Origin: Arthrobacter pigmenti
GTDB taxonomy: Bacteria; Actinomycetota; Actinomycetes; Actinomycetales; Micrococcaceae
Assembly: GCF_011927905.1 (NCBI RefSeq)
Contig: NZ_JAATJL010000001.1
Coordinates: forward strand, 2,604,001 to 2,668,000
Length of the DNA: 64,000 bases
Direction: 5' to 3'
The position numbers and the translations under genes were made by a program. Below, one piece after another: positions 26,947 through 35,853 of the stretch. The notes beneath the pieces were generated by a model. It ran no database searches. It saw only the letters and a list, made by a program, of their open reading frames with translations, and was not told the DNA's origin. How positions within the stretch are numbered: position 1 is the stretch's first letter; every line of letters starts with the position of its first letter.

Positions 26947-27086
26947 GGCGTACCCCTTTCCGGAGCGCCGCTGTGCGGAACAGACTAGCACCGCTGGCGG
27001 GCGTGCGGCAGGGCTCTTTTATAGGTCCCGATGGTGCGCCACAATGCCAACATCAGCTTGACAGTCGGCGCCGTGCCGGTATTACC

Positions 27087-27103
27087 TAATGAACATTCGG
27101 TAA
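27087..27103 (+). promoter_or_regulatory. PaaR-type operator before paaI-paaK
   Basis: TAATGAACATTCGGTAA matches the reverse complement of the other paa operators (ACCGAATGTTC core) and runs into TAAATAAT, a plausible -10 region, 20 bp before the thioesterase start. Confidence 0.65.
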
Positions 27104-27122
27104 ATAATTCTGAGAGGCCTCC

Positions 27123-27605
27123 ATGAAGGACACTGACGTCCGTCCTGCACACCCCATCCTCGAACTGGATCATGCCTCTCGCTGGCTGGGAATCGACGTG
27201 GTCCAACTCGCGGACGGGCATGCCACCATCACCATGCGCCTCCGCGAGGAGATGTTGAACGGCTTCGGCATTGCGCACGGCGGCATGGTCTTCGCCTTCG
27301 CCGATTCGGCCTTCGCGCTTGCCTGTAATCCCGTTGGCGAAACGGACACCATCACCGTTGCGTCCGGCGTCGATATCAACTTCCTCTCCTCCGCCCTGCC
27401 GGGCGAGCTGCTTACCGCCGTTGCCAATCGGCGGGCCTCGGCAGGACGCAGCGGGCTCTACGACATCGCCATCACAGCAGCGAACGACGACGGCGACACG
27501 CGCCTTATTGCTGAGTTCCGGGGACGCTCGCGTACGGTCCCCAACCGCCGCTCCCAACCGTCCGGGAACGCGCCGAACAACCAGTCCGAAGAGAGGAACG
27601 CATGA
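27123..27605 (+). CDS. paaI: Hotdog-fold phenylacetyl-CoA thioesterase PaaI
   Basis: The 160-residue protein has the hotdog-fold motif GIAHGGMVFAFADSAFA and lies in one operon with paaK through an ATGA overlap. PaaI hydrolyses stalled ring-hydroxylated CoA esters during phenylacetate breakdown. A GAGG Shine-Dalgarno lies 5 nt before the start. A tail of about 20 residues rich in Ser/Asn/Pro extends past the usual domain end. Confidence 0.88.
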   Translation: MKDTDVRPAHPILELDHASRWLGIDVVQLADGHATITMRLREEMLNGFGIAHGGMVFAFADSAFALACNPVGETDTITVASGVDINFLSSALPGELLTAVANRRASAGRSGLYDIAITAANDDGDTRLIAEFRGRSRTVPNRRSQPSGNAPNNQSEERNA

Positions 27606-28933
27606 GCACCACAGCCATCAAGGCAACCGCAGCGGACGCCGCAACCTGGGATGCCGAAGAGGGTTTCGACCGCGGCCGCATCGAAGAACTGCAGTTGGAG
27701 CGCCTCCAGTGGACGGTCAAGTACGCGTACGAGAGGGTAGAACTCTACCGCAGCAAGTTCGACGACGCCGGGGTCCATCCCACCGATCTGCGTGAGCTCT
27801 CGGACCTCGCCAAGTTCCCCTACACAACCAAGGAAGACCTTCGGCAGACCTACCCATTCGGCATGTTTGCGGTTCCACAGGACCAGGTGGCGCGGATTCA
27901 TGCGTCCTCAGGCACCACCGGACGGCCTACCGTCGTCGGCTATACCACTGGGGACCTTGACCGGTGGGCTTCGCTTGTGGCGCGGTCCCTGCGGGCGAGC
28001 GGGGTCAAGAAGGGCGATAAGGTTCACAACGCCTACGGCTACGGTCTCTTCACGGGCGGCCTGGGCGCGCATTTCGGTGCCGAAAAGCTCGGTTGCACGG
28101 TCATTCCGATCTCCGGCGGGCAGACGGAGCGCCAGGTGCAGCTCATCCGCGACTTCGAGCCCGACGCCATCCTCAGCACGCCTAGCTATCTGCTCACGAT
28201 CCTCGATGCGATGGTGGCAGCCGGAATCGATCCGCGAAGCACCTCGTTGAAGACTGCGGTGCTTGGTGCCGAGCCATGGACGTCCGAAATGCGGCACGAG
28301 CTTGAGGAACGCATGGGTTTCGACGCGTGCGACATCTACGGACTCTCAGAGGTGATGGGTCCCGGCGTCGCCGGCGAATGCGTTGAAACCAAAGACGGCT
28401 CGCACATCTGGGAGGATCACTTCCGCCCGGAAATCATTGACCCGTTCACAGATGCGGTGCTCGACGACGGCTCATCCGGGGAACTGGTCTTCACCTCGCT
28501 GACCAAGGAAGCGCTGCCCATCATCCGCTACCGAACGCATGATCTCACGCGTTTGCTGCCCGGCACGGCCCGTCCGGGAATGCGCCGCATGGACCGGATT
28601 ACGGGACGCAGCGATGACATGATCATCCTGCGCGGCGTGAATCTTTTCCCCACACAGATCGAGGAGATTGCGCTGCGGATTCCGGCGCTGAGCCCGCACT
28701 TCCAACTGGAGCTCACACGCCCGGAGGGACAGCGGATGGATCAGCTGACTATCCGGATTGAGCCTCGCGAGGGTGTGAGTTCCGACGACGCCGCGGCTGC
28801 CGCTTCCCAGTTGAGCGAGCAGATCAAGATTCACATCGGATCAAGCTGCGCGGTATCGGTTGTGGAGACGGGGTCCCTGGCACGCTCCAGCGGAAAGCTG
28901 AAGCGGATTTATGACCTGCGACCCAAGGCGTAG
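27602..28933 (+). CDS. paaK: Phenylacetate-CoA ligase PaaK
   Basis: The 443-residue adenylate-forming enzyme has the AMP-binding motif ASSGTTGRPTVVGYT, the YGLSEVMGPG motif and the C-terminal hinge region with ITGRSDDMIILRGVN. It makes phenylacetyl-CoA from phenylacetate, ATP and CoA, the first step of the pathway. Its start overlaps the paaI stop. Confidence 0.95.
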   Translation: MSTTAIKATAADAATWDAEEGFDRGRIEELQLERLQWTVKYAYERVELYRSKFDDAGVHPTDLRELSDLAKFPYTTKEDLRQTYPFGMFAVPQDQVARIHASSGTTGRPTVVGYTTGDLDRWASLVARSLRASGVKKGDKVHNAYGYGLFTGGLGAHFGAEKLGCTVIPISGGQTERQVQLIRDFEPDAILSTPSYLLTILDAMVAAGIDPRSTSLKTAVLGAEPWTSEMRHELEERMGFDACDIYGLSEVMGPGVAGECVETKDGSHIWEDHFRPEIIDPFTDAVLDDGSSGELVFTSLTKEALPIIRYRTHDLTRLLPGTARPGMRRMDRITGRSDDMIILRGVNLFPTQIEEIALRIPALSPHFQLELTRPEGQRMDQLTIRIEPREGVSSDDAAAAASQLSEQIKIHIGSSCAVSVVETGSLARSSGKLKRIYDLRPKA

Positions 28934-28954
28934 TTCGGCGCTTGAAAGCGCTGC

Positions 28955-28971
28955 TGACCGAACGTTCATGC
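28955..28971 (+). promoter_or_regulatory. PaaR-type operator before paaR
   Basis: TGACCGAACGTTCATGC carries the ACCGAACGTTC core 14 bp upstream of the paaR start. Its position implies autoregulation of the TetR repressor gene. Confidence 0.6.
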
Positions 28972-28984
28972 GAAAATAGCCCGT

Positions 28985-29590
28985 ATGCCCAGTTCACAGG
29001 CCGCAACGCGTCGCGGACGTCCCGGATACGACCAGCAGACTGTCCTCAACATCGCCGTTGACGTCTTCAACCGGCACGGCTACGAGGCTACCTCGATGGG
29101 CGTGCTCGCCGAGAACCTGGGTATCAGCAAGTCTGCTATCTACCACCACGTTCCTTCGAAGGGCGATCTGTTGCGCCTGGCGCTGGATCACGCGCTCGGC
29201 GGGCTCGAGGCGGTTCTGACCCATGCTGACGCGACCGATGGAAAGGCTGACCAGCGCCTTGAATATGTGCTGCGCGGCACCATTGCCGTCCTGACCGAGC
29301 GGTTGCCCTTCGTGACGCTGCTCCTGCGGCTGCGCGGCAACACGGAGGTTGAGCGCGAAGCCCTTGAGCGCCGTCGTGCCTTTGATCACCAGGTGGCTGC
29401 CCTTGTGGAAGCTGCCCGGTCCGAGGGGTCTGTGCGGAAGGATATCGATCCGCGCACCACCACGAGATTGCTCTTCGGCACCATCAACTCGCTGGTCGAG
29501 TGGTACAAGCCGGGCGGCCCCCTGACGCCCGAGAAACTTGCCGACGACGTCATCGCCATGGTCTTCGAGGGCCTCCACCACCACGCCTAG
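28985..29590 (+). CDS. paaR: TetR-family regulator, probable phenylacetate repressor PaaR
   Basis: The 201-residue protein has an N-terminal TetR helix-turn-helix (VLAENLGISKSAIYHHVPSKGDLL, about 40-65) and a variable ligand-binding domain. It lies 51 bp downstream of paaK, and an operator-like site precedes it. In actinobacteria PaaR of this family represses paa genes and is released by phenylacetyl-CoA. The identity is inferred from context and the shared operators. Confidence 0.85.
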   Translation: MPSSQAATRRGRPGYDQQTVLNIAVDVFNRHGYEATSMGVLAENLGISKSAIYHHVPSKGDLLRLALDHALGGLEAVLTHADATDGKADQRLEYVLRGTIAVLTERLPFVTLLLRLRGNTEVEREALERRRAFDHQVAALVEAARSEGSVRKDIDPRTTTRLLFGTINSLVEWYKPGGPLTPEKLADDVIAMVFEGLHHHA

Positions 29591-29664
29591 CTCCGCCGAT
29601 TTGCCCGGTGCTCGCGCCCGATCCTTCCCGCCCGGTCTCGATCGATGCACCCACTCAATCGCCC

Positions 29665-29700
29665 GGTTCACTGGGTATGTCTAGACATGCCCAGTGAACC
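29665..29700. repeat. 36-bp palindrome at the 3' side of the DUF559 gene
   Basis: GGTTCACTGGGTATGTCT is followed by its reverse complement with one mismatch that a G-U pair would tolerate in RNA. The core TATGTCTAGACATG is shared with a second 36-bp palindrome at 30659-30694. The stop codon of the DUF559 gene lies inside it. Confidence 0.85.
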
Positions 29701-30546
29701 GCCGGATTCGATGGGAGCACTTGCGCGGATGTGCGTGCCTCGGTGAGCGGCGAGCGTCTGCTGAACCATTTTGAGATACGCCTCAGGACGGTCCACGACT
29801 TGGCCGCGGGTCACACGCAGGACCGGGACACCACCCACTGTGAGCAGGTTCCAACGACGACGGTCCTCTTCGAACTCCACCGGCCCGCTGTGATATTCCC
29901 TTCCATCGGCTTCGATTCCGAGGATCCCGTCGACGAAGAGATCCAGCCGCCCAACCCCCTTCACATAGACCTGGGACTGAACGGCGAGCCCGGCTTCTCT
30001 GAGTGGATATCGCGCGACGGTCTCAAGTATGGACTGTGAGTGCGGGTCTACGAGGCTTATGATCCGACGCAGTGGCGCATCCCGTTTACCGCCGGTACTG
30101 CTTCGGAGTTGCTCGAGTGAAACCAGCCGCCTCACAACTGCGGACTCGACAATACAGAGCGCATCTAGCTCAGGCAGGCACCGCATAACCTGCAGGCAGA
30201 TGAGCAGAGGTGTTACCGGCCGCGCTGCCCGATGCACCCGGACGTCCGGCCCGACCTGGCGCGCTTGGTCGAAGCACACGTGCAAGAGCGTTGGTTTGCG
30301 CAGCACCCACAGGTTGAGTCGCTCGGCGGCGCTGATGCAGGCAAGCTCCCCGCCCATCGCCGCAGCTGCAATCCTTCCGCGGTCGGCGTCCGGCAACGCG
30401 TAGATTCCGCGTCTTGCCTTGGCTACCCTACGTTCCTCCAGTGCGCGCTGAAGCTTCCTCGCACTGATTCCGGCAGCAACCAGGTCGCGTCTGCGGCAGA
30501 CTCCTCCATGCAGGATCAGCACGTTCTCAATCTCCATGGGATCCAT
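29668..30546 (-). CDS. AbiEi-like N-terminal domain fused to a DUF559 (Vsr-like) nuclease domain
   Basis: This 292-residue protein starts with the winged-helix region found in type IV antitoxins of the AbiEi type (VLILHGGVCRRRDLVAAGISARKL; RGIYALP). It ends with a DUF559 domain of the Vsr/PD-(D/E)xK group, where RLDLFVDGILGIEADGREYH supplies the acidic residues and DRRRWNLL follows. No AbiEii-like toxin is adjacent. Such solitary proteins are common in actinobacteria and their role is unknown. Two 36-bp palindromes bracket the gene. The start may be ATG 30546 or 30537. Confidence 0.8.
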   Translation of the reverse strand: MDPMEIENVLILHGGVCRRRDLVAAGISARKLQRALEERRVAKARRGIYALPDADRGRIAAAAMGGELACISAAERLNLWVLRKPTLLHVCFDQARQVGPDVRVHRAARPVTPLLICLQVMRCLPELDALCIVESAVVRRLVSLEQLRSSTGGKRDAPLRRIISLVDPHSQSILETVARYPLREAGLAVQSQVYVKGVGRLDLFVDGILGIEADGREYHSGPVEFEEDRRRWNLLTVGGVPVLRVTRGQVVDRPEAYLKMVQQTLAAHRGTHIRASAPIESGGSLGMSRHTQ

Positions 30547-30658
30547 GGTGGCCGAGTCAGCCGACGCGCGGGGACGAACCCACTCCTATGTGGAAAAGTC
30601 GCCCCAGATCGATATTGGGCCGCACGTAGGACGCACACTATGCCCCACCGAATCATAG

Positions 30659-30694
30659 GTTTCACGGGGTATGTCTAGACATACCCCGTGAAAC
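30659..30694. repeat. 36-bp perfect palindrome at the 5' side of the DUF559 gene
   Basis: GTTTCACGGGGTATGTCT and its exact reverse complement abut. It shares the 13-bp centre TATGTCTAGACAT and overall design with the palindrome at 29665-29700. It lies upstream of the DUF559 gene and downstream of paaZ. Confidence 0.88.
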
Positions 30695-30732
30695 GTCGGA
30701 GTCGGTGGGTTGATTCACGCGCCGAAGCGAGG

Positions 30733-32817
30733 CTACTTCTCCACGAGCGTCAGGACGTCATAGGTGGCAACAATCTCGTCATCCTGGTTGGTCAGCACCG
30801 CATCCCAGGAAACCTCGCCGTACTCCTCATCCTCGCGCGGGGTGATCCGCTTTGCCGTGAGCGTGACGCGGATGGAGTCCCCCGCCGCAACGGGCGTGAT
30901 GAACCGCAGGTTCTCGAGCCCGTAGTTAGCCAGGACCGGCCCCGGCGCAGGCTCGACGAACAGCCCCGCACCCCAGGAAAGCAGCAGGTATCCGTGCGCC
31001 ACGATGCCCGGGAAGAACGGGTTCGCCGCGGCAGCTTCCTCGTTGGTGTGCGCGTAGAACTTGTCCCCCGTGGTGTTCGCGAAAGCCGTGATGTCCTCGA
31101 GCGTCACCTGGCGCAGGTCGGAGCGGATGGCATCGCCGATACGCAGAGTTGCCAGGTTCTTCCGGAACGGGTGTTCCTCGTCGAAGTTGCGGTCCGCTCC
31201 GGCGTGCCAGACGCCCGTGACGGCGGTGAGCATGTTCGGTGAACCCTGCAGCGCCGTGCGCTGCATATGGTGCAGCACTGAACGGATGCCACCGAGCTCC
31301 TCGCCACCCCCGGCCCGGCCCGGTCCGCCGTGTACGAGGTGCGGCACCGGCGAGCCATGCCCGGTTGAGGACCGCGCATCCTCCCGGTTCAGCAGCAGCA
31401 CACGTCCGTGGTGGGCAGCGATCCCCAGAACCAGTTCGCGGGCAATAGACGGATCATTGGTGCACACTGTCGCCACCAGAGAACCCTCGCCCATGGCGGC
31501 CAGGCGCACGGCGTGGGCGACGTCGTCGTACCCTACAACGGAGGCGACCGGGCCGAACGCCTCCACCGTGTGAAGCTCGACGGCGTCGGCGTTCTCCCAG
31601 GTGAGGAGAACCGGCGACATGAAGGCACCATCTTCGACGACGTCCACCGTCCCGTCCGCCTGCGTAACCCGCGGTGAATCCAAGGTTCCGTACGCCAGCT
31701 CACCACCGGCGGCGATCATGGACTCGACGGCGGCGCGAACGTCCCGGAGCTGGCCCAGCGAGGCCAGCGCGCCCATGGTGACACCCTCAGCGCGCGGGTC
31801 ACCGAGCGTGACGCGCTGCTCGATGCGGTCGCGGGCGGCAGCAACGACGTCGTTCACCAGCGTTTTGGGCACCAGCGTCCGGCGGATGCTGGTGCACTTC
31901 TGGCCGGCCTTGACAGTCATCTCGGTGACGAGTGACTTGATGAAGGCATCGAATTCAGGGGTGCCCGGTACTGCGTCCTCACCGAGGATCGCCGCGTTCA
32001 GGGAGTCAGTCTCGGAGGTGAACCGGACACCGCCGGTTGCAACGTTTTCGTGGGACTTCAGCTTGTTCGCCGTTGTGGCCGAGCCGGTGAAGGACACCAG
32101 GTCGCGGTAGTCCAGGTGGTCCAGCAGGTCGCGGGCAGGCCCGGAAATCAGCTGCAGCGAACCAGCCGGCAGGATGTTCGACTCGATGATCAGCTTCACG
32201 ACGGCGGCGGTCAGGTAGCCTGTCGGCGTGGCCGGCTTCACGATGGTCGGCACACCTGCGAGGAACGACGGCGCGAGCTTCTCGAGCATGCCCCACACGG
32301 GGAAGTTGAATGCGTTGATCTGCACGGCCGCACCTGGAATGCGTGTGTAGATGTGCTCACCGACGAAGGAGCCGTCCTTGGACAGCACTTCCGCAGGCCC
32401 GTCGATGACTACCTGCGAGTTCGGCAGCTCACGCCGCCCCTTTGAACCGAAGGTGAACAGCACACCGATCCCGCCGTCGATATCCACCATCGAGTCCACC
32501 TTGGTGGCGCCGGTTCGGGCGGAAAGTTCGTACAGGTGGTCCCGCTGCCCGTTCAGGAACTGCGCAAGAGCCTTGAGCTTCAGCGCGCGCTGATGGAAGG
32601 TGAACTGGCCCAGCTCCGCCTGGCCGGTGGTGCGGGCGTACTGGACGGCGTCGGCGACGTCGAGCCCGCTGGTGCTCACCAGGGCGAGCAGTTCGCCGGT
32701 GCTCGCGTCCCGGACTTCCGTCGAGTTGTCCTCGGAGAGAGTGTGCTGGTCCGGTGTCCACCAGGCGTCGCGGATGAAGCTGGGGACGATGTCCACGCTG
32801 AGGGCGGTCGAAGTCAT
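30733..32817 (-). CDS. paaZ: Bifunctional PaaZ: aldehyde dehydrogenase and oxepin-CoA hydrolase
   Basis: The 694-residue fusion has an N-terminal aldehyde dehydrogenase domain (about 1-515) with the NAD-binding segment NAFNFPVWGMLEKLAP and the catalytic Cys in KAGQKCTSIRR. A C-terminal MaoC-like hydratase domain (about 530-694) includes FYAHTNEEAAAANPFFPGIVAHG. It opens the oxepin ring and oxidises the resulting semialdehyde. The start has AAAGG upstream. A PaaR-type operator lies between it and the divergent thioesterase. Confidence 0.95.
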   Translation of the reverse strand: MTSTALSVDIVPSFIRDAWWTPDQHTLSEDNSTEVRDASTGELLALVSTSGLDVADAVQYARTTGQAELGQFTFHQRALKLKALAQFLNGQRDHLYELSARTGATKVDSMVDIDGGIGVLFTFGSKGRRELPNSQVVIDGPAEVLSKDGSFVGEHIYTRIPGAAVQINAFNFPVWGMLEKLAPSFLAGVPTIVKPATPTGYLTAAVVKLIIESNILPAGSLQLISGPARDLLDHLDYRDLVSFTGSATTANKLKSHENVATGGVRFTSETDSLNAAILGEDAVPGTPEFDAFIKSLVTEMTVKAGQKCTSIRRTLVPKTLVNDVVAAARDRIEQRVTLGDPRAEGVTMGALASLGQLRDVRAAVESMIAAGGELAYGTLDSPRVTQADGTVDVVEDGAFMSPVLLTWENADAVELHTVEAFGPVASVVGYDDVAHAVRLAAMGEGSLVATVCTNDPSIARELVLGIAAHHGRVLLLNREDARSSTGHGSPVPHLVHGGPGRAGGGEELGGIRSVLHHMQRTALQGSPNMLTAVTGVWHAGADRNFDEEHPFRKNLATLRIGDAIRSDLRQVTLEDITAFANTTGDKFYAHTNEEAAAANPFFPGIVAHGYLLLSWGAGLFVEPAPGPVLANYGLENLRFITPVAAGDSIRVTLTAKRITPREDEEYGEVSWDAVLTNQDDEIVATYDVLTLVEK

Positions 32818-32864
32818 CGTTGACCTTTCGCTTTCGGGGCTCGATGAGGATGCTGGAAATTACT

Positions 32865-32881
32865 GAACGGACGTTCGGTAA
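32865..32881. promoter_or_regulatory. PaaR-type operator between paaZ and a thioesterase gene
   Basis: GAACGGACGTTCGGTAA lies between divergent genes. Toward the thioesterase it continues as GGTAATAT, which supplies a TAATAT -10 box overlapping the operator. One bound repressor could control both directions. Confidence 0.68.
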
Positions 32882-32924
32882 TATGTCCAGAGTACATTAA
32901 GCGCCATACCCAATAGGAGCCCGA

Positions 32925-33326
32925 ATGACCGGCGAACCCTGGCAGATCACCCTCGGCGAACTCGACGAGAAGATGGGCGTGACCATCACCGAGCAGTCCG
33001 TGGAGCGGGTTGTGGCCACGATGCCAGTGGAGGGGAACCGGCAATCGTTCGGGCTCCTGCACGGCGGTGCATCCCTTGCGGTCGGCGAAGCTGTGGGCTC
33101 CTGGGCCGCCGTCATCCATGCCAGCACGCTGGGGAAAATCGCCGTCGGCGTGGATGTTTCAGCTACCCACCACAAGTCCGCGCGTAGCGGCGTCATCACT
33201 ATCACGGCCACTCCCATTCACCTGGGCCGCACCCTCACCACGCATGAAGTGCTGATAACCAACGACGACGGCGAGCGCCTCTGCACCCTCCGCATCACCA
33301 ACCTGCTGCTCGAGAAAAAGAAGTAG
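32925..33326 (+). CDS. Hotdog-fold acyl-CoA thioesterase (PaaI/YdiI-like)
   Basis: The 133-residue protein shows NRQSFGLLHGGASLAVGEAVGSWAA, the catalytic motif of the hotdog thioesterase family related to EntH/YdiI and PaaI. GGAG lies 6 nt before the start. It is divergent from paaZ and shares an operator with it, which suggests a second thioesterase in the phenylacetate regulon. Its substrate may also be 1,4-dihydroxynaphthoyl-CoA, since relatives act in menaquinone synthesis. Confidence 0.87.
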   Translation: MTGEPWQITLGELDEKMGVTITEQSVERVVATMPVEGNRQSFGLLHGGASLAVGEAVGSWAAVIHASTLGKIAVGVDVSATHHKSARSGVITITATPIHLGRTLTTHEVLITNDDGERLCTLRITNLLLEKKK

Positions 33327-33329
33327 CGC

Positions 33330-33926
33330 CTACGCGCACGGTTTGGCCAGCCGATACTCGAGGTGCGAACGCACCATCGGCCACTCCGAAGCGATCACCG
33401 AAAACACAACCGTGTCCCGGACCGTCCCGTCCGGCATCCGCACATCCCCGCGCAGCACGCCGTCCTGTTTCGCGCCGAGCCGGGAAATCGCCTCACGGGA
33501 CTGGTGATTCATCCAATGGGTCCGGAATTCGACGGCAGTGCAGCCCAGCGTCTCGAATGCGTGCGTCAGCAGGAGCAGCTTGCTTTCGGCGTTGGCGCCG
33601 GTGCGCTGCGCCGATAAACGATTCCAGGTGTACCCGATCTCAACCTTCGGCGTGTCAGCGTTGATGTTGCAGTACGTCGTCATCCCAAGGACCTCACCCG
33701 TGTCCGAGCGCCGCGCAGTGAACGGCAGCATCGAGCCGGCACGCTGCTTGTCGAGACGTCCCTCAATTTCTCCGGCCATGCCCTCAGGCCGGGGAATCCG
33801 GGTGTACCAGAGGTTCCAAAGCTCACCGTCACGCACCGCGTCAACGAGGCCGTCGTGGTGTTCCATGGACAACGGTTCCAGCGTCACCGCCCGTCCCCGC
33901 AGCGTCACAGGCCCGATCGCACTCAA
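33330..33926 (-). CDS. GNAT-family N-acetyltransferase (RimJ/RimL-like)
   Basis: This protein of about 198 residues has the RimJ/RimL-like pattern VTLRGRAVTLEPLS, VLGMTTYCNI and the acetyl-CoA binding region NAESKLLLLTHAFETLGCTAVEFRTHWMN in two conserved blocks. It probably acetylates a protein or small-molecule amine. TTG 33926 overlaps the phosphatase stop and has GGGAGAGG upstream. Confidence 0.85.
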   Translation of the reverse strand: MSAIGPVTLRGRAVTLEPLSMEHHDGLVDAVRDGELWNLWYTRIPRPEGMAGEIEGRLDKQRAGSMLPFTARRSDTGEVLGMTTYCNINADTPKVEIGYTWNRLSAQRTGANAESKLLLLTHAFETLGCTAVEFRTHWMNHQSREAISRLGAKQDGVLRGDVRMPDGTVRDTVVFSVIASEWPMVRSHLEYRLAKPCA

Positions 33927-34657
33927 GCCGTCAGCCTCTCCCGCACAGCGCCAATCTCCTGCTGGGAAAGGCCGGCGTCGAGCAGATAAGCCTCGGCGTC
34001 GAACCCGTTCAACAGTTTCAGGAGATGCTCCCGCGTGTGACTGATCCACTCCCGAAGTTCTTCCGGCGACTTCGGCATTTCCCGTGGCTCCTCCTGCGCG
34101 AGGTGGTGCTCGTTGATCCCGTGGACAGCCAACGCGTAGTCATTCGCGATGTCCTCGTGCGGCACGCCTGCCAGCGCGAGCAGCACGGCACTCACCATGC
34201 CCGTCCGGTCCCGTCCGGCAGCACAATGCACGACGACGGCGCCCTCCGCCTCAGCGACGGCGCGCACCACCGCCGCGATCTTCTCCGGCCAGCGCCGAAG
34301 GTTCTCGCCGTAGTACTCCGGTGAATTCAGGTAGGGGCCGGCGAGCGCCATGAATTCCTTGTCCGACTGGTCTTCGGTGAGGCAGTTCACCACCCGGAAG
34401 CGGTCCAATACCGCGCTGTTAAGGACGGGGTCCGTCTCCCGCCGGCCGCGTTCCCCAGGGTTCCGCAGGTCAATAACGGTGCGGACGCCGTCGTCGTACG
34501 CCTGCTGCCAGCCAGCCTCCGTCAGCCACTCGTGGCGGCCCATCCGGTAGAGCCGGCCAGGCTTCACCGCAGCGCTGACCCCGCCAAGATCGCGTGCATT
34601 GACCGCGCCCTCCCAGGTGACGTTCCGCTGCGAAGTGTCAGTGTCAAAGAAGACCAT
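33923..34657 (-). CDS. Tyrosine-protein phosphatase (PTP-like, DUF-type dual-specificity)
   Basis: The 244-residue protein carries the P-loop signature HCAAGRDRTGM, in which Cys is the nucleophile and Arg binds phosphate, and the N-terminal NARDLGGV segment of bacterial tyrosine/lipid phosphatases. It precedes the acetyltransferase with a 4-bp overlap. A TAGCCT box lies near the ATG, so it may be leaderless. Confidence 0.9.
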   Translation of the reverse strand: MVFFDTDTSQRNVTWEGAVNARDLGGVSAAVKPGRLYRMGRHEWLTEAGWQQAYDDGVRTVIDLRNPGERGRRETDPVLNSAVLDRFRVVNCLTEDQSDKEFMALAGPYLNSPEYYGENLRRWPEKIAAVVRAVAEAEGAVVVHCAAGRDRTGMVSAVLLALAGVPHEDIANDYALAVHGINEHHLAQEEPREMPKSPEELREWISHTREHLLKLLNGFDAEAYLLDAGLSQQEIGAVRERLTA

Positions 34658-34678
34658 GTTTCCAAGGCTACAAGCGGT

Positions 34679-35740
34679 TCAGGGCACGAGAAGGTAGAAG
34701 CGGAAGAACCCGAAGCCTTCAATCGGAAGTATGCGCACCTCGCTGAACCCGGCTGAGGATGCGTACCGGCGTAGGATCTCCGGGCGCATTACAGTGCCCG
34801 TTCCGGCACTGTTCGGGTGCGACATGCCATCTGGTAGGCAGATCAGCAGGCTGAAGCCGTACATGAGCCGTTCAGTGTCATCACCTGGCGGGGCGAACGA
34901 ATCGGCCACTGCCTCGTCCATGACGACGACGACGCCACCTGGCCGAAGCGACCGGCGCACCGCTGAGAGAACCTCCACCGGGTAAGGCATGTCATGGATG
35001 CATTCGAACGCAAAGACCACGTCGAACTCGTTTGGCGGCAGGCCGCTCGCGTCGATCTGCTGGAAACCGGCGGAGCTTCCGGCAGAGGACGCGTTGGAGC
35101 GTGCGAGGTCGATCGACGGTTCGTCAATATCGAATCCTGTCACCCGCGCAGCGGGGAAAGCACGGGCGAGGGCGATAGTTGACCAACCGGCACCACAGCC
35201 GACGTCGGCGATTGACGCTCCCGGCGCCTGCAGCCAAGACGTCAGATCCTGCGCTTGGTTCAGCGCTTCCGCGAGTTCCCGCTCGAACCACGGGCGGTTC
35301 ATGTCCGCCTGGGATTCACGGGCGTCATCACCGAACTCCTGCCAACTCACCCCGGCGCCCGCGCGATAGGCACGGTCCAAGGACGGGAGCTGCACGGCCG
35401 CCACGGCGATCATGCGTGCCAGCGGAGCGAGGTAATTGAGGCTGTTCGTGTCCGTCAGCACCTCGGCGGCGCCGGGAGGCAGGACGAAGCGGGGAGTGCC
35501 GCCGTCGCGGTTCACTTTCAGGAGGCCGGTGATTGCCTGCTGCTCAAGCCACTCCCGGGCGTATCGCTCGGAAGTGTCGGTACGCTGCGCCAGTTCCGAC
35601 GATGACGCCGGCCCGTCGTTCGCCAGGCTCCGGTACCAGCCGAGCCGGTCGCCAAGGTGGATAGCGAGGATGTCCATGCTGCCGAGAGCCGCTGTGAAAA
35701 CCCGCTCTGCCACGGCGTCGGCATCCTCTTCTGAAGCCAT
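34679..35740 (-). CDS. SAM-dependent class I methyltransferase
   Basis: The 353-residue protein has an N-terminal winged-helix dimerisation-like region (about 20-90, SSELAQRTDTSERYAREWLEQQ) and a Rossmann SAM-binding domain with IADVGCGAGWSTIALAR and FEVVFAFECIHD-like motif IV (FDVVFAFECIHDMPYP). The ATG at 35740 has GGAGGA upstream. The substrate is unknown. Confidence 0.88.
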   Translation of the reverse strand: MASEEDADAVAERVFTAALGSMDILAIHLGDRLGWYRSLANDGPASSSELAQRTDTSERYAREWLEQQAITGLLKVNRDGGTPRFVLPPGAAEVLTDTNSLNYLAPLARMIAVAAVQLPSLDRAYRAGAGVSWQEFGDDARESQADMNRPWFERELAEALNQAQDLTSWLQAPGASIADVGCGAGWSTIALARAFPAARVTGFDIDEPSIDLARSNASSAGSSAGFQQIDASGLPPNEFDVVFAFECIHDMPYPVEVLSAVRRSLRPGGVVVVMDEAVADSFAPPGDDTERLMYGFSLLICLPDGMSHPNSAGTGTVMRPEILRRYASSAGFSEVRILPIEGFGFFRFYLLVP

Positions 35741-35853
35741 TCTTCCTCCCGGATCGCGTGCCCTTGGAGCAAGGATGGACCCGCCGCCCACGGTTGGCAA
35801 GACGTGGCCACAGCCCTATGTTCGCGGCGTCCGATCAGGAGTATCTTGAGCCA

